Part shown: one piece after another, positions 1-7,647 of the stretch
How the letters are laid out: each line of letters starts with the position of its first letter
How positions within the stretch are numbered: position 1 is the first letter of the stretch
Assembly (NCBI RefSeq): GCF_027497355.1
Contig: NZ_CP114909.1
Coordinates: forward strand, 1,984,001-2,048,000
Source of the DNA: Micromonospora sp. WMMA1947
GTDB taxonomy: Bacteria > Actinomycetota > Actinomycetes > Mycobacteriales > Micromonosporaceae
DNA: 64,000 nt
Direction of reading: 5' to 3'
Notes under the pieces: generated by a model
Seen by the model: the letters and a program-made list of their open reading frames with translations, nothing else
Databases searched by the model: none
Told to the model about the DNA's origin: nothing
Position numbers and translations under genes: made by a program

Positions 1-9
1 TCGCGGTGA
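1..9 (+). CDS. 3' end of an upstream gene, probably rnpA
   Basis: Only a TGA stop at bases 7-9 is visible. It overlaps the GTG start of the next gene as GTGA, the usual sign of translational coupling. In actinobacteria the gene before yidD is rnpA (RNase P protein), so identity is inferred from gene order alone; two codons cannot show it. Confidence 0.3.
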   Translation, partial: SR

Positions 10-293
10 ACGGCCCGACGACGGCGACTCCGCCGCCCACAACCGGTGCCCGCATGCTGCTGGCGCCCATCATCGCGTACCGTCGGTGGATAAGTCCGGC
101 ACTGCCGGCCCGCTGTCGGTTCTACCCGTCGTGCAGTGCCTACGCCGTGGAGGCGGTGTCCCGGCACGGTGCGCTGCGGGGAGCCTGGCTGACGGTCCGT
201 CGGCTGTCGCGCTGCCATCCCTTCCACCCTGGTGGACACGACCCGGTTCCGGAGCCGGGCGACCGCCGCCGTTCCGACGTGACTGGAGCCTGA
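6..293 (+). CDS. yidD: YidD, membrane protein insertion efficiency factor
   Basis: Small membrane-associated protein of 95 aa that assists YidC/Sec-dependent insertion of inner-membrane proteins. The family core is plain: an N-terminal hydrophobic/amphipathic segment ([14 protein letters not shown]), the cysteine motif [11 protein letters not shown], then CHPFHPGG. The GTG start overlaps the preceding stop. An internal ATG at 54 would give about 80 aa, nearer the family's usual 70-85, so the first 16 residues are uncertain. The stop abuts the yidC start with no gap, so the two are co-translated. Confidence 0.93.
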   Translation: MNGPTTATPPPTTGARMLLAPIIAYRRWISPALPARCRFYPSCSAYAVEAVSRHGALRGAWLTVRRLSRCHPFHPGGHDPVPEPGDRRRSDVTGA

Positions 294-1295
294 GTGTTTA
301 GTCTCGACTGGATCTACTACGCGATCTCGTGGATCCTGCTGGCCTGGCACTCGGCCTGGGACGCCATCGGAGTTCCGGTCGGGGCCGTACTCGGTACGAA
401 CTGGGCCTGGATCCTCGCCATCATCTTCCTGGTGGTGACGGTCCGGGTGATCCTGTTCCCGGTCTTCGTCAAGCAGATCAAGTCGCAGCGTGCCATGCAG
501 GCGCTCCAGCCCAAGGTGAAGGAGCTCCAGGAGAAGCACAAGGGTGACCGGGAGACGCTCCAGAAGGAAATGATGGAGCTCTATCGGAAGGAAAAGGCCA
601 ACCCGCTCATGGGCTGCCTTCCGATGTTCCTCCAGATCCCTGTCTTCCTCGGCCTGTTCCACACGCTGCGCCGCCTCAGCCCGGACAACCAGGGCAAGAC
701 CCTGTACGGCTGGACTGTCGACCAGTTCAACAGCGCCTCGAACGCGACGCTCTTCACCGCGCCGATCTCCGGCAAGTTCGGCTCCACCGCCGAGGAACTG
801 AGCCGGCTGGGCGCGAACACCGGCACGGTCAAGGTCGTCGCCGGCATCCTGGTGATCATCATGATCGCCACCACCTACCTGACCAGCCGTCAGATGATCC
901 TCAAGACCGGGTGGGCCGAGGACCCGCAGCAGCGCATGGTGCAGCGACTGATGCTCTACGGCATCCCGCTGTCGCTGCTGATCTCGGGCGCGATCTTCCC
1001 GATCGGTGTGATCATCTACTGGGTCACGAACAACCTCTTCACGCTCGGCCAGCAGCAGTGGGTGCTGCGGAAGTTCCCGCCGCCGCCGACCGCGAAGAGC
1101 ACCACCGCCGGCAAGAGCACCGCCGGCAAGGGCCCGGTGCAGCCGGCCAAGACCGGTGGCCTGTTCGGCCGCAAGGCGGCCCAGCCGCCGGCGAAGGCTC
1201 CGGCCGCCGCGCCGAAGGTGGCCGGCCCGAAGCCGGGCGCCAAGCCGGTCAACCCGAAGAAGGGTGGCAGCCGGCCCGCCAAGCGACAGGGCTGA
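294..1295 (+). CDS. yidC: YidC/Oxa1 membrane protein insertase
   Basis: Membrane insertase of 333 aa that places proteins in the cytoplasmic membrane alone or with SecYEG. Hydrophobic segments lie near residues 36-57, 105-125, 180-197 and 220-250. An Arg just after the first segment (VVTVRVILF) matches the conserved groove arginine. A coiled-coil-like charged loop (about residues 62-100) follows. The last ~70 residues are a Lys/Pro/Ala-rich cytosolic tail (repeated KST, PAK, GPKPG), common in actinobacterial YidC and likely to contact the ribosome. GTG start directly after the yidD stop. A 200-bp gap separates it from jag. Confidence 0.96.
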   Translation: MFSLDWIYYAISWILLAWHSAWDAIGVPVGAVLGTNWAWILAIIFLVVTVRVILFPVFVKQIKSQRAMQALQPKVKELQEKHKGDRETLQKEMMELYRKEKANPLMGCLPMFLQIPVFLGLFHTLRRLSPDNQGKTLYGWTVDQFNSASNATLFTAPISGKFGSTAEELSRLGANTGTVKVVAGILVIIMIATTYLTSRQMILKTGWAEDPQQRMVQRLMLYGIPLSLLISGAIFPIGVIIYWVTNNLFTLGQQQWVLRKFPPPPTAKSTTAGKSTAGKGPVQPAKTGGLFGRKAAQPPAKAPAAAPKVAGPKPGAKPVNPKKGGSRPAKRQG

Positions 1296-1512
1296 GCCCA
1301 CGGGCCACCGTCGCGCGCCGGCGGTGGCCCGTTCCGGCCGCGTGCTGCCATCCGAGGAGTCGGCGCCGGGCTGGAATCGCCGCGCGAAGCGCGGACACGG
1401 GCGAAACTGGCCCGTACAGACGTGCCCGAGGGCACCCGGCGAACCTCCCGCCGGCCCCGGGAGACCAGCGGACCCCCGACGGTCCGGCCGAGCGAGTACG
1501 GAGATGAGACCC

Positions 1513-2094
1513 GTGACCGAGACCAGCATCCCCAGCGCCGACCAGTCCCTGGACGAGGAGACCCCCGTTACCGCCGCCACCGAGACCGAGGACGCCCCGG
1601 GCGAGGCTCGGGAGAAGAAGGCCCCGGCCGACAGCGACCTGTTCCGGCAGAGCGAGATCGCCGCCGACTACGTCGAGGGCCTGCTGGACATCCTCGACTA
1701 CGACGGCGACATCGACGAGCTGGTCTCCGGTGGCCGCCCCGTTGTCGAGGTGGTCGGTGGCCGGCTCCAGAACCTGGTCGGCCAGCGCGGCGCGACCCTG
1801 GAGGCGCTCCAGGAACTGACCCGGCTGGCCGTGTTCCGTCAGACCGGTACGCCGAGCCGCCTGCTGCTCGACGTCGGCGGCTACCGTGCCGCCCGGCGCA
1901 AGGAACTGGCCGCCGTGGCGAAGAACGCGGTCGAGAAGGTCAAGGAGCACGGCGAGCCGGTGCGCCTGGAGCCGATGTCCGCGTTCGAGCGCAAGTGCGT
2001 GCACGACGTGGTGAACGCGATGAGCGGGGTGGAGAGCGAGTCGGAGGGCGTCGAGCCCAACCGCCGCATCGTCGTCCGGCCGGTGGCGGACTGA
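1513..2094 (+). CDS. jag: Jag/KhpB family RNA-binding protein (KH-R3H)
   Basis: Predicted cytosolic single-stranded nucleic-acid binder of 193 aa. An acidic disordered N-terminus (residues 1-45) is followed by a jag-type KH domain (about 47-115; VVEVVGGRLQNLVGQRG is the GxxG-like loop region) and an R3H domain (about 120-190; FERKCVHDVV then RRIVVRP). KhpB proteins pair with KhpA and influence cell-wall growth in Gram-positives. GTG at 1513 is chosen because GGAG lies 9 bases upstream; an in-frame ATG at 1504 would add three residues. The yidC-jag-rsmG order is the conserved actinobacterial one. Confidence 0.92.
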   Translation: MTETSIPSADQSLDEETPVTAATETEDAPGEAREKKAPADSDLFRQSEIAADYVEGLLDILDYDGDIDELVSGGRPVVEVVGGRLQNLVGQRGATLEALQELTRLAVFRQTGTPSRLLLDVGGYRAARRKELAAVAKNAVEKVKEHGEPVRLEPMSAFERKCVHDVVNAMSGVESESEGVEPNRRIVVRPVAD

Positions 2095-2099
2095 GGTCC

Positions 2100-3188
2100 G
2101 TGATCTCCGACGAGACGACGGCAGGAGCCGTGACCGGCCCGGGCGGTACGCCGCCCGGGCCGTCGGCTGTGCGCCCCGACCCCACTGTCGACCCGGTCTT
2201 CTCCGACGACGACGGACCGGCCGACCCGGCGTACCCGGGAAGCGCCGTGACCGACCCCGGAGAGCCCGCCTTCTCCGCCGAGCCGACGGTGGTGACCGGG
2301 ATCGAGCCCGCCGATCCGGCGGCCGACGTGACCCCCGCCTTCTCCGGTGAGCAGGCGGCGGACGAGACGCCCGCCGCTCCGGCCGTGGCGGCCGACCCGG
2401 TCTTCGCGGAGCCGTCGGAGGAACCACCATCCCTAGTGGACGGTGCCGGGGCGCCCGACCCGGCGACGGCGACGCTGCCGCCCGAGCTGGCGGAGGCCGC
2501 TCGCGCGCTGTTCGGTGACCGGCTCGACCTGGCCGCCGCGTACGCCGAACTGCTCGCCACCGACGGCGTGGTCCGCGGCCTGATCGGCCCCCGCGAGACG
2601 CCGCGGCTCTGGGAGCGGCACCTGCTCAACTGCGCGGTGGTGGCGGAGCGGATCCCGGAGGGGGCCCGCGTGATCGACGTCGGCTCCGGTGCCGGGCTGC
2701 CCGGCCTGGTGCTGGCAATCGCGCGTCCCGACCTCACCGTGACGCTCGTGGAGCCGCTGGCTCGGCGGACCGCCTTCCTGATCGAGGCGATCCAGCGCCT
2801 CGGCCTGACGAGGGACGTGCGTGTGTTCCGTGGCCGGGCCGAGGAGGCGGCGGCCGGCTCGCGCGACCGGGAACCGCTCAGCGCCGACATCGTGACGGCC
2901 CGCGCGGTGGCGCCGCTGGACCGGCTCGCCTCCTGGTGCCTGCCGCTGGTGGCGCCCGGCGGCCGTCTGGTCGCGCTCAAGGGCGCGTCGGCCGCCGACG
3001 AGATCACCGAGCACACCGAGGCCGTGATCCGCCTGGGCGGCGGGACGCCGGAACTGCACCGCTGCGGCGAAGGGGTGATCGAACCCCCGGCGACGGTGGT
3101 CGAGGTGGTCCGGGAGCGTGTGGTCAACCCGCGCCGTCCGAAGAAGCCGAAGCGGTCGCGTGGCGGTCGCCGTCGCGGCGACCGCTGA
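2100..3188 (+). CDS. rsmG: 16S rRNA (guanine-527-N7)-methyltransferase RsmG
   Basis: SAM-dependent enzyme that methylates N7 of G527 in 16S rRNA; loss of the family gives low-level streptomycin resistance. The Rossmann SAM motif VIDVGSGAGLPGLVLAI and the preceding RETPRLWERHLLNC segment are diagnostic. From this GTG the protein is 362 aa, about 110 longer than usual. The extra N-terminus is acidic and Pro/Ala-rich with four degenerate copies of a (D/E)P(V/A)F(S/A) motif. Strong G/C third positions up to about base 2415 suggest the extension is translated. A GTG at 2436, preceded at some distance by GGAGG, would give a standard 250-aa enzyme, so the start is uncertain. Basic C-terminal tail (RRPKKPKRSRGGRR). 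Confidence 0.9.
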   Translation: MISDETTAGAVTGPGGTPPGPSAVRPDPTVDPVFSDDDGPADPAYPGSAVTDPGEPAFSAEPTVVTGIEPADPAADVTPAFSGEQAADETPAAPAVAADPVFAEPSEEPPSLVDGAGAPDPATATLPPELAEAARALFGDRLDLAAAYAELLATDGVVRGLIGPRETPRLWERHLLNCAVVAERIPEGARVIDVGSGAGLPGLVLAIARPDLTVTLVEPLARRTAFLIEAIQRLGLTRDVRVFRGRAEEAAAGSRDREPLSADIVTARAVAPLDRLASWCLPLVAPGGRLVALKGASAADEITEHTEAVIRLGGGTPELHRCGEGVIEPPATVVEVVRERVVNPRRPKKPKRSRGGRRRGDR

Positions 3189-3241
3189 GGCGGTACGCCA
3201 TTCCGCACGCCCGATCCGGTCGTTGGACCGGTGGGCGTGAC

Positions 3242-3253
3242 GTGATCGATCAC
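3242..3253. promoter_or_regulatory. 12-bp perfect palindrome upstream of parA
   Basis: GTGATCGATCAC lies in the 245-350 bp non-coding stretch between rsmG and parA. It could be an operator for parAB transcription. No regulator or promoter can be tied to it from sequence alone. Confidence 0.3.
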
Positions 3254-3502
3254 AACCCGACATGGACCCACCGCGCCCGTCGGCCGTAGGCTGACCGCGC
3301 GTCGATAGTGTGGAACGGCGGTGCCGGGCGGCACCCGAACCCGATGGTTCCCGCCGATCCGACGGCGCCGTGCGAGGCGCGGACGCGATTCGACGGGTGC
3401 GGACCGACCATCCGGAGCGGGTAGGGATGACAGGTGCATGACGACGGCAGGTACGACGATCCACGGTTGACCGGACCAGGAGGGCAGCCCTCCGCCGACC
3501 CC

Positions 3503-3516
3503 GTTTCACGTGAAAC
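3503..3516. other. parS: parS site 1
   Basis: Perfect 14-bp palindrome GTTTCACGTGAAAC, the ParB-binding centromere site of actinobacteria. It sits 20 bp before the chosen parA start, or inside parA if the upstream GTG at 3434 is used, where it would read Val-Ser-Arg-Glu-Thr. Confidence 0.95.
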
Positions 3517-3535
3517 CAACGACCAGGAGTGGACG

Positions 3536-4771
3536 GTGAACGAGTCCGGCGAGCCGTCCTCCCCGTACCCGGCCCGGCCGTCGAAGCGACGGGAGTCGTC
3601 GGCCGGCGGGCCCGTGCGGCCCGTCTCGTCGGTGCCGGCGAACGTACCGCCGGCCCGTGATCCGCTCGACCCGGCCGACGGCCCGGTGAACGCGCCGACC
3701 CCGCGCCCGCCCGCGGTGCGGGCGAACGCCGCGGTGCCCACTCGCTACGAACCCCAGCCGCCCGTCTCGGCCGTGCCGCATCAGGCCGTCCCCGAGGTGA
3801 CGGTGGCGCCGTCCGACACGCCACAGGCCGACGGGTACGGGGACGAGGTAGACGCCAGCACGTACGTTTCACGTGAAACCCCGACGCGCGAAGAGGATGA
3901 TCCACCGTTGGCTATGGAGGCGATGCGCGCCGTGCAGATCCTGAATCCCAGTGGCGAGGTCACCATGCCCCGCCCCGACCGGACCCGGGTGATGTGCGTC
4001 GCCAACCAGAAGGGCGGCGTGGGCAAGACGACCACCACCGTGAACCTCGCCGTGGCGCTCGCGCTGCACGGCAACCGGGTGCTCGTGGTCGACCTTGACC
4101 CCCAGGGCAACGCCTCCACCGGTCTGAACGTCCCGCACCACACGGGCGTGCCCGACGTGTACGACTGCCTGATCGACAGCGTGCCGCTCGAGGAGGTCGC
4201 CCAGGCGGTCGAGGGCATCCCGAACCTGTGGTGCGTACCTGCGACCATCGACCTGGCCGGCGCCGAGATCGAGCTGGTCTCCGTGGTGGCCCGGGAGTCC
4301 CGCCTGGCGCGGGCCATCGCCGCGTACCCGGGGCACTTCGACTACGTCTTCATAGACTGCCCGCCGTCGCTCGGCCTGCTCACCGTCAACGCGCTCGTGG
4401 CCGCGCAGGAGGTGCTGATTCCGATCCAGTGCGAGTACTACGCGCTGGAGGGCCTCAACCAGCTGATAAACAACATCAACCTGGTCCGGCAGCACCTCAA
4501 CCCGAAGCTCGAGGTCTCCACGATCCTGCTCACCATGTACGACAGGCGTACCCGGCTGGCGGACGCGGTGGAGCAGGACGTCCGGAACCACTTCGGGGAC
4601 AAGGTCCTCCAGGCCGTCATCCCGCGTAACGTGCGTGTCTCCGAGGCGCCGAGCTACGGCCAGTCGGTGATGACCTACGATCCCGGTTCGCGGGGAGCCA
4701 CGAGTTACTTCGAGGCCGCCCAGGAGATCGCGGAGCGAGGCGTCAAGGAGCCGGTGAGCCGGAATGCGTAA
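3536..4771 (+). CDS. parA: ParA chromosome-partitioning ATPase
   Basis: Walker-type ATPase of 411 aa that works with ParB-parS to segregate origins. The deviant Walker A motif KGGVGKTTTT is near residues 159-168, preceded by MCVANQ; switch motifs VVDLDPQGNASTG and FIDCPPSLGLLTVNAL follow. The first ~125 residues are Pro/Ser-rich and probably disordered. GTG at 3536 is chosen because AGGAG lies six bases upstream and third-position G/C rises there; an upstream in-frame GTG at 3434 would add 34 residues (445 aa). The coding sequence contains parS site 2, read in frame as VSRET. parB follows 27 bp downstream. Confidence 0.95.
   Translation: MNESGEPSSPYPARPSKRRESSAGGPVRPVSSVPANVPPARDPLDPADGPVNAPTPRPPAVRANAAVPTRYEPQPPVSAVPHQAVPEVTVAPSDTPQADGYGDEVDASTYVSRETPTREEDDPPLAMEAMRAVQILNPSGEVTMPRPDRTRVMCVANQKGGVGKTTTTVNLAVALALHGNRVLVVDLDPQGNASTGLNVPHHTGVPDVYDCLIDSVPLEEVAQAVEGIPNLWCVPATIDLAGAEIELVSVVARESRLARAIAAYPGHFDYVFIDCPPSLGLLTVNALVAAQEVLIPIQCEYYALEGLNQLINNINLVRQHLNPKLEVSTILLTMYDRRTRLADAVEQDVRNHFGDKVLQAVIPRNVRVSEAPSYGQSVMTYDPGSRGATSYFEAAQEIAERGVKEPVSRNA
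3866..3879. other. parS: parS site 2, inside parA
   Basis: Perfect GTTTCACGTGAAAC within the disordered N-terminal coding part of parA. It lies on a codon boundary and encodes Val-Ser-Arg-Glu-Thr, so one stretch serves both as protein code and as centromere. Confidence 0.95.
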
Positions 4772-4798
4772 TGCGGAGATGTCGCTGGGAGGCGTCGC

Positions 4799-5839
4799 AT
4801 GAAGAACCGTCCCCGCGGCGGACTGGGCCGAGGGCTCGGTGCCCTCATTCCCACCGGACCGGTGCCTGGCGCCGAACCGGCGGCCGCTGAGCCGGAGTCG
4901 TCGGCCGCAGCCGTGTCGCCGTCGGCACCGGTCGCCGATGCGACAGCCGCCATCACCGGCAGCGTCGGAAGTAGCCCGCTGCCGACCGCAGAGCCCGAGC
5001 CGCATCTGAGCCCGGTGCCCGGCGCCCGCTTCGCGGAGATCCCGGTCGACGCCATCGTGCCGAACCCGAAGCAGCCGCGGCACGTCTTCGACGAGGAGGC
5101 GCTGGAGGAGCTGAAGACCTCGATCCAGGAGGTCGGCTTCCTCCAGCCGATCGTGGTCCGCCAGCTCGACCCCGAGAAGTTCGAACTCGTGATGGGCGAG
5201 CGGCGCTGGCGTGCCGCCCAGGCGGTCGGGCGGGAGACGATCCCCGCCATCGTCCGGGACACCAAGGACGACGCGATGCTCCGGGACGCGCTCCTGGAGA
5301 ACATCCACCGCGCCAACCTCAACCCGCTCGAAGAGGCGGCGGCGTACCAGCAACTGCTCGAGGAGTTCGGTGCCACGCACGAGGAGCTGGCCCGGCGGAT
5401 CGGCCGCAGCCGCCCGCAGATCTCCAACACCATCCGGCTGATGAACCTGCCGCCCGCAGTGCAGCGCCGCGTCGCCGCCGGCGTGCTCTCCGCCGGTCAC
5501 GCCCGGGCGCTGCTCAGCCTCGACAACGCCGAGGCGCAGGAGGCACTCGCGGAGCGGATCGTCCGCGAGGGCATCACGGTCCGCGGCGCCGAGGAGCTGG
5601 TGCACCTGGCGCTCGCCGAGGAACCGGCAAAGGCCGCAGCCGCCAAGCGCCGGCCGAAGCCGCACGCCCCGGCCCTCACCGATCTCGCGGACCGGCTCTC
5701 CGACCGCTTCGACACGCGGGTGAAGGTCGACATCGGCCGCAGCAAGGGCAAGATCACGATCGAGTTCGCCACCGTGGACGACCTGGAACGGATCGTCGGC
5801 ATCATCGGCGTGGGCGAGGACGGTCAGCCCGAGGCGTAG
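4799..5839 (+). CDS. parB: ParB centromere-binding CTPase
   Basis: Binds parS, loads and spreads as a CTP-dependent clamp, and stimulates ParA. The 346-aa protein starts with the ParA-activating type motif [14 protein letters not shown] disordered linker follows, then the ParB/Srx CTP-binding domain ([15 protein letters not shown], with [10 protein letters not shown]), a helix-turn-helix ([21 protein letters not shown]) and a C-terminal dimerisation domain ending near the stop. ATG with GGGAGG upstream. It is followed by a strong hairpin terminator. Six parS sites lie within 2.5 kb of it. Confidence 0.96.
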   Translation: MKNRPRGGLGRGLGALIPTGPVPGAEPAAAEPESSAAAVSPSAPVADATAAITGSVGSSPLPTAEPEPHLSPVPGARFAEIPVDAIVPNPKQPRHVFDEEALEELKTSIQEVGFLQPIVVRQLDPEKFELVMGERRWRAAQAVGRETIPAIVRDTKDDAMLRDALLENIHRANLNPLEEAAAYQQLLEEFGATHEELARRIGRSRPQISNTIRLMNLPPAVQRRVAAGVLSAGHARALLSLDNAEAQEALAERIVREGITVRGAEELVHLALAEEPAKAAAAKRRPKPHAPALTDLADRLSDRFDTRVKVDIGRSKGKITIEFATVDDLERIVGIIGVGEDGQPEA

Positions 5840-5858
5840 TCCGCTCCTCCGATCTGCC

Positions 5859-5895
5859 ATCCGGCCGCACCGCTCGACGAGGGGTGCGGCCGGAT
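5859..5895 (+). terminator. parB terminator hairpin
   Basis: A perfect 13-bp stem (ATCCGGCCGCACC at 5859-5871 with its complement at 5883-5895) and an 11-nt loop, 20 bp after the parB stop. There is no clear U-run, which is common in high-GC actinobacterial terminators. Confidence 0.75.
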
Positions 5896-5991
5896 TCGTG
5901 TCCGGGGCACCCTCGGCGCTGCACGAGTCGGCCGAAGGGTGGCGGGTCGATTCCCGCTTGCATCGGCCGATGGCGGCAGGCTCCCTGCCGT

Positions 5992-6005
5992 GTTTCACGT
6001 GAAAC
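5992..6005. other. parS: parS site 3
   Basis: Perfect GTTTCACGTGAAAC, about 150 bp downstream of parB, in non-coding DNA. Confidence 0.95.
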
Positions 6006-6570
6006 GTGGTGGCGGCCGGTTGACGGTGGACCGGCCCTGCGGGGATCCGGTTTCAGCAGCGGACCGTGCCGTTGAGAGCAGGCGGGGCAGGTGCGCCCGT
6101 GTCCGTCGCCCCCATGGCGAGGGAAGTCAGGGCGGCTCTCTATGGGATCTCCCAGAGGTCGTCGCCCGGTCCACGCAGTTGCCGGTTGGTGGTCGGCTTG
6201 ACTCGGTCCGATCCGGCGCGTGGCCGCCTGCGCAGGCTGCCCTTCAGGACTGTGGCAAACCGAGCCCGCCGTCCGAGAACCGAACGTAGGACCGTCGACC
6301 CGCTCCCCGGTTGGGCTTTGGACCCATTTCCGGAAGCGTGGCGGCATGCCGCTCCGGCCACCCGTCCTGGACGGCCAGGCTCAGGTGCGGGGTCCGGCTC
6401 TGCCGAGGCGGGGCCGTCCGGGTGCCGGGCGTGGCCTGGACGTCGGATCCGGGCGGTCTGGACCGCGTTCCGGAACGGGCGAGGCCTGACGTCGGAGCCG
6501 GCCCGAGGTGGGGCACGGGGGATTCGGAACGGGCGCCGCGCGGACCGGCTCGGCGGGGCGGCCGGACCCT

Positions 6571-6955
6571 GGATCGTGCCGGCGCCGGATCGGGCCGCCT
6601 TCGCCGTGTGGCTCGGCGGGGTCATCGCCGGGTCGAGGCCGGGTTCGCCGTGTGACGTGGTTGGTGTGAGCGCCGGGGCGCGACCGGGCTCGCCGTGTGC
6701 CTTGATGGTGTCATCGCCGGATCGGGGCGCGGGCTCGTCGTGTGGCTCGGCCGTATCAGCGGCTGGCCGGGACCGGGCTCGCCGGGTGGATCGGCCGCGC
6801 CAAGCCGGGTCGGGGATCCCGCTCGTCGTGCTCGGCCGTGCCGATGCCGGGTTGGGACCCCGCTCGTCGGCCCGACCGTGCCAGCGCCAGCTCGAGACCC
6901 CGCTCGCCGCCTAACCGTGCCAGCGCCGAGTCGAGACCCCGCTCGCCGCTTCTGG
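6571..6955 (+). repeat. Degenerate tandem repeat, about nine units of 39-47 bp
   Basis: Units begin near 6571, 6618, 6663, 6707, 6752, 6796, 6837, 6877 and 6916. They share a head like CGTGCCAGCGCCGG, a middle GACCCGGCTCGCCG and, in the left half, a tail GTGTGGCTCGGC. Left units are 44-47 bp, right units 39-41 bp; the last two are the most alike. Unit lengths are not multiples of three and the array has no coding bias. It lies between parS sites 3 and 4. Confidence 0.75.
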
Positions 6956-7183
6956 ACCGCCGGTCGACGCCGCACCAGCCGCCAGAGGTCCATGCGGGTG
7001 AGCCGGGCGCGTGGCCACTGAAAGGCCGCCGCACACGCACCGCCTAGGCGCAACCGCCGGAACCTCCCGGGGCAGCCCAAGGAACCAGGCCGCCGAGTCG
7101 AAGCTGCCCCACTGCTGGGGCGCGGGAACACGACCCAGTCCGGACATCTCCCGAGCCGACGCGGCCAGCCAGCTCATCGCGCC

Positions 7184-7197
7184 GTTTCACGTGAAAC
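7184..7197. other. parS: parS site 4
   Basis: Perfect GTTTCACGTGAAAC in non-coding DNA, the first of three sites within 320 bp. Confidence 0.95.
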
Positions 7198-7365
7198 GGC
7201 GCCTCCTGACCGACCGACGCCGGTCACCCGGGCTCGGAGCAGTGCGGGAGTCGGAGTCCGAGGAACGTCGGTCGATCAGTCGGCGACGCCCGGACCCGCC
7301 GGATCGCCGTTCGGGGCGAGGCGGCCTGCACCGGGCCGGGAGGTGCCCCCTCGGTCCGTACCACC

Positions 7366-7379
7366 GTTTCACGTGAAAC
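7366..7379. other. parS: parS site 5
   Basis: Perfect GTTTCACGTGAAAC, 182 bp (start to start) after site 4. Confidence 0.95.
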
Positions 7380-7458
7380 AGGCACCAGAGGAGCCGCCGA
7401 CGCCCGGTGCGGATCGGCCGCCGGATCGTTGAGAGAACGGGCACGGAGCCACCCGAGG

Positions 7459-7585
7459 TTATCCACAGCGGTTGTCCACAGGCACTCCTCGTTTCACGTG
7501 AAACAAAGCGCGGAAACCCTTGCTGAGCAGTGCATGACGCGCTGTGCTGGTGATCTCGGCAGCCTGTGGACAACGCGGTGGACAA
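7459..7585. promoter_or_regulatory. DnaA-box cluster beside parS site 6
   Basis: TTATCCACA (7459-7467) and TTGTCCACA (7472-7480) lie head to tail on the plus strand. TGTGGACAA (7565-7573) and GGTGGACAA (7577-7585) are the inverse orientation. TTGTCCACA is the preferred actinobacterial DnaA box. The two pairs face each other and flank parS site 6. This is outside the expected oriC (dnaA-dnaN), so it may titrate DnaA or regulate the next gene. Confidence 0.6.
7491..7504. other. parS: parS site 6
   Basis: Perfect GTTTCACGTGAAAC, flanked by the two pairs of DnaA-like boxes. Confidence 0.95.
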
Positions 7586-7647
7586 CCTGTGCGCGGCACA
7601 TGGAACAGGTAGGGACAGGCGTCGCCAACTCGGTTAGGGTCAGCGTC

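Larger units (their letters stand above)
5896..7647. other. 1.75-kb non-coding centromere-like region downstream of parB
   Basis: No convincing gene is seen. Open frames here lack the codon bias of the neighbours and any known motif. The stretch holds four perfect parS sites, a degenerate tandem repeat (6571-6955) and a four-member DnaA-box cluster (7459-7585). It probably serves chromosome organisation rather than coding. Confidence 0.75.

Noticed and set aside
1..300. oriC in this window
   Set aside because: The left edge already lies in yidD; in related genomes oriC is beyond rpmH, next to dnaA. The DnaA boxes at 7.5 and 18.3 kb are too few and too dispersed for an actinobacterial oriC.
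6066..6914. Open frame of 282 codons in the parS region
   Set aside because: No third-position G/C bias, no domain words, and it overlaps the tandem repeat; amino-acid content (Arg, Gly, Ser, Pro) is what random GC-rich DNA gives.
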